This document shows positions 31,814 through 33,631 of a stretch of 33,631 bases of DNA, piece by piece. The notes below the pieces were generated by a model that worked only from the letters and a program-made list of their open reading frames with translations, had not been told where the DNA came from and ran no database searches. Source of the stretch: an uncultured Dorea sp. (GTDB lineage Bacteria; Bacillota; Clostridia; Lachnospirales; Lachnospiraceae); contig URTM01000027.1 in the NCBI GenBank assembly GCA_900550865.1, positions 1 through 33,631 of the forward strand, given 5' to 3'. Position numbers and translations under genes: made by a program. How positions within the stretch are numbered: the first letter of the stretch is position 1; every line of letters begins with the position of its first letter.

Positions 31814-32881
31814 ATGGTGTTACATATTCTTTTGATCATTTTAAAAATAATAGGAATCATAATTGCAGTGATTTTCGGGCTGCTACTTCTGCTTCTGGTG
31901 ATTCTTGTGTGTGTTCCGGTGAGATACCGGCTGGATGCTTCGATGCCCGGAGAGATAAAGAAAAGCAGCGCATACGGCCGCGTGACGTGGCTCTTGCGCC
32001 TGATACGGATCGATGCGTCGGTTGAAGATCAGGAGTTAAAATGGCGTGTAAGGATTGCGTGGAAATCTTTCGGAAGTGAACCGCAGAAAAACGGACAGGC
32101 GGAAAGCAGGGAAAAGGAACCGGAAGAACGTCCGGTGAAAACAGATATTGAGAAGAAAGAACCTGAAGATCATTCGGTGAAAACAGACACAGGGAAGATA
32201 GAATCTGAGAAGGAGGAAGCTCATGAAAAAAGGAATACAGCTCCGAAAGAAAATCGGAAAGAACAGAGAGTGGAAAGCAATAGCAGATTATCGAAAATGG
32301 AAGAAGAGTCTGAAGAAGAAAAAAGAACTGTGGAGAGCAGTAAAACGGTTCCGGAGAATGTGGAAAAAGGGACCGGGGAAAAGACTGAAAAAAGCCCGGA
32401 AAGTATTCCTGAAAAAGCTGGGAGATTTGAGAAGATCAAATGTACAATCGTAAAATTCTGTGATAAGATAAAACATACGATTGTACGTGCGGAAGAAAAG
32501 CTGGACAGCATATCGGAAAAGAAGGAAAGAATTATGAAAGAACTGGAAGATCCGGTGCACAGGAAAGCTTTTTCGAAAGTAAAAAAAGAAGCGGGCAAGC
32601 TGTTAAAACGCTGGAAACCGAAAGTAATAAAAGGGGCAGTCCATTTTGGATTCGAAGATCCGTATCATACAGGACAGGCACTGGCAGGTTTAAGTATGAT
32701 CTATCCGTTTATCGGAGATCATTTATCAGTGGAGCCGGATTTTGAAAGACGGATCCTGAAGGGAGACGTCAAAGTCCGCGGCGGATTCCGTATGGCGCCG
32801 CTGGTGAGCTTTCTGTGGAATCTGGTATGGTGTAAGGAGATCCGGAAAACGTATCATGATATCCGGGAATTTCAATTATAG
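31814..32881 (+). CDS. DUF2953 membrane protein (YtfI-like) with a large charged insertion
   Basis: 355 residues. One N-terminal membrane helix (5-33) then CVPVRYRLDA, and a C-terminal DUF2953 region (about 265-355: HFGFEDPYHTGQALAGLSMIYPFIGDHLSVEPDF, partly quoted). Between them lies a Glu/Lys-rich, low-complexity stretch (about 92-230) with a near repeat (RPVKTDIEKKEPE and HSVKTDTGKIESE), probably disordered or coiled coil; Bacillus YtfI is much shorter (recalled). Paired with the GerW gene as ytfI-ytfJ in Bacillus, which suggests a sporulation or envelope role. Confidence 0.85.
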   Translation: MVLHILLIILKIIGIIIAVIFGLLLLLLVILVCVPVRYRLDASMPGEIKKSSAYGRVTWLLRLIRIDASVEDQELKWRVRIAWKSFGSEPQKNGQAESREKEPEERPVKTDIEKKEPEDHSVKTDTGKIESEKEEAHEKRNTAPKENRKEQRVESNSRLSKMEEESEEEKRTVESSKTVPENVEKGTGEKTEKSPESIPEKAGRFEKIKCTIVKFCDKIKHTIVRAEEKLDSISEKKERIMKELEDPVHRKAFSKVKKEAGKLLKRWKPKVIKGAVHFGFEDPYHTGQALAGLSMIYPFIGDHLSVEPDFERRILKGDVKVRGGFRMAPLVSFLWNLVWCKEIRKTYHDIREFQL

Positions 32882-32902
32882 ATAATGCAAGGAGGAAAGA
32901 AG

Positions 32903-33292
32903 ATGGCTGAGAATAATTTTAAAGGAACCGTAGAAGCACTGTTCCACGGCATGGACGGAGTGGTATCGTCCAAGACGGTAGTAGGAGATGCGATCCACAT
33001 CGGAGATACGATCATATTACCGCTGGTGGATGTATCCTTTGCAGTAGGAGCAGGTGCATTCAATGCAGATAAGAAAGAAAAAGGTGCTGGCGGTATCGGT
33101 GGAAAGATGACACCGAGCGCAGTACTGGTCATTCAGAATGGCCACACCAAGCTTGTGAACATCAAGAATCAGGATACGATCACGAAGCTTCTGGATATGG
33201 TACCGGATGTGATGGACCGTTTTACATCCAGAAAAGAAGACAATGTCACAGAAGAAGATGTGAATAAGATCCTCGACGAAGCAGAAAAATAA
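32903..33292 (+). CDS. ytfJ: GerW family sporulation protein (YtfJ)
   Basis: 129 residues. Family marks: FKGTVEALFHGMDGVVSSKTVVGDAI, ILPLVDVSFAVGAGAF, and KMTPSAVLVIQNGHTKLVNIKNQ (each partly quoted). In Bacillus the homolog affects spore germination; its biochemical role is not settled. The frame opens at 32885, but the AGGAGG that must drive translation lies inside that extension (about 32890-32895), so the ATG at 32903 is the start. Confidence 0.93.
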   Translation: MAENNFKGTVEALFHGMDGVVSSKTVVGDAIHIGDTIILPLVDVSFAVGAGAFNADKKEKGAGGIGGKMTPSAVLVIQNGHTKLVNIKNQDTITKLLDMVPDVMDRFTSRKEDNVTEEDVNKILDEAEK

Positions 33293-33346
33293 CAGACATT
33301 TTTCGAAGCAACGTACATATAATGTACAAAAAGCAGGTGTGTGTCT

Positions 33347-33484
33347 GTGAAAAGAATCGTAGGATTTGCGTTGTTCTGGGTAGCGGCAGGGATGCTTCTG
33401 GCACTGGTCATACCGGGTTTGTTCTGCCAGATCCTGTGTATTATCCTGTGCGTTGCAGTGGGATATTGCCTGTTTTGCTGCTGA
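33347..33484 (+). CDS. Small cysteine-rich membrane peptide, 45 residues
   Basis: GTG start; reads MKRIVGFALFWVAAGMLLAL, then a second hydrophobic half ending YCLFCC. One helical hairpin or two membrane spans with a Pro-Gly turn (VIPGLF) and five cysteines, three at the very end. A GCAGGTG ribosome binding site is eight or so bases upstream. Unrecognised. It follows GerW by 54 bases and may be co-transcribed. Confidence 0.6.
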   Translation: MKRIVGFALFWVAAGMLLALVIPGLFCQILCIILCVAVGYCLFCC

Positions 33485-33520
33485 AAATAGAAAAGTAAAC
33501 AAAAAAATATCAAATAACTC

Positions 33521-33549
33521 TTGCAATTCTTGCAACAGTCTGCTAGAAT
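33521..33549 (+). promoter_or_regulatory. Promoter of rpmB
   Basis: TTGCAA at 33521-33526, a 17-base spacer and TAGAAT at 33544-33549. AGGAGGTG precedes the rpmB start. Confidence 0.72.
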
Positions 33550-33605
33550 AACTATTGTTGCGAGTTCGGACAAAGAACTTATTATGAGCGTTAGGAGGTG
33601 CAGTC

Positions 33606-33631
33606 ATGGCAAAATGTGCTATTTGTGAAAA
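33606..33631 (+). CDS. rpmB: Ribosomal protein L28, 5' end only
   Basis: Only eight full codons are in the window: MAKCAICE, which is the usual start of zinc-type (CxxC) L28. A perfect AGGAGGTG (about 33593-33600) and a promoter upstream support it. Cut by the window edge. Confidence 0.85.

Noticed and set aside
33313..33327. GTACAT-ATA-ATGTAC palindrome
   Set aside because: Six-base arms in A/T-rich sequence with no T-run or nearby promoter; likely chance or a minor operator.
1..33631. CRISPR arrays, tRNA and rRNA genes, prophage
   Set aside because: No regularly spaced repeats, no cloverleaf with a CCA-type end, no rRNA core sequence and no phage genes were seen.

Overview
The window is chromosomal DNA of an anaerobic Gram-positive bacterium of the class Clostridia, most likely family Lachnospiraceae (inference). 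The supporting signs are strong AGGAGG ribosome binding sites, GTG and TTG starts, a complete six-gene rnf operon, a Na+-pumping biotin decarboxylase operon, the order FAD-oxidoreductase/cmk/ispH/rpsA, a GerW (YtfJ) sporulation-type protein, and moderate-to-low G+C with A/T-rich spacers. No tRNA, rRNA, CRISPR array, insertion sequence or prophage gene was seen.

Layout. 1-4.4 kb: the 3' part of leuA carrying an unexpected C-terminal AraC-type DNA-binding domain; a small lysine-tailed membrane protein; a convergent POT-family peptide transporter; a YcxB-like membrane protein. 4.6-10 kb: one operon with a good promoter encoding an acyl-CoA-type carboxyltransferase, a lipoprotein fused to OadG, a biotin carrier, the OadB-like Na+ pump, and a 5S/PycB-type oxaloacetate carboxyltransferase. 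10.0-10.2 kb: a long, near-perfect inverted repeat enclosing further hairpins. 10.2-15.2 kb: an RpiR-type regulator, an HI0933-type flavoprotein, cmk, ispH, and rpsA overlapping ispH.

15.5-21.6 kb: rnfCDGEAB followed by a DUF2752 protein and an acidic membrane protein. 21.65-22.1 kb: a gene-free stretch unusually rich in nested inverted repeats, including a 20-bp perfect stem and an 11-bp pair that would form a pseudoknot; it is the best candidate here for an undescribed structured RNA. 22.1-25.8 kb: apbE on the minus strand, divergent from an operon of a NusG-II-domain protein, a Gx-family membrane protein, ruvA and ruvB. 25.9-31.5 kb: zapA, a U32 peptidase-family protein, and a SEDS glycosyltransferase overlapping a class B penicillin-binding protein. 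31.5-33.6 kb: a small conserved protein, a DUF2953 protein, GerW, a 45-residue membrane peptide, and the first codons of rpmB.

How they fit together. ApbE attaches FMN to RnfG and RnfD, so the apbE block probably serves the rnf operon. Rnf and the decarboxylase are both families that couple redox or decarboxylation energy to cation pumping, so this segment is rich in ion-motive energy conservation. The later part is a cell-envelope and division block (zapA, SEDS/PBP). All functional calls come from reading motifs and gene order; no database search was run.
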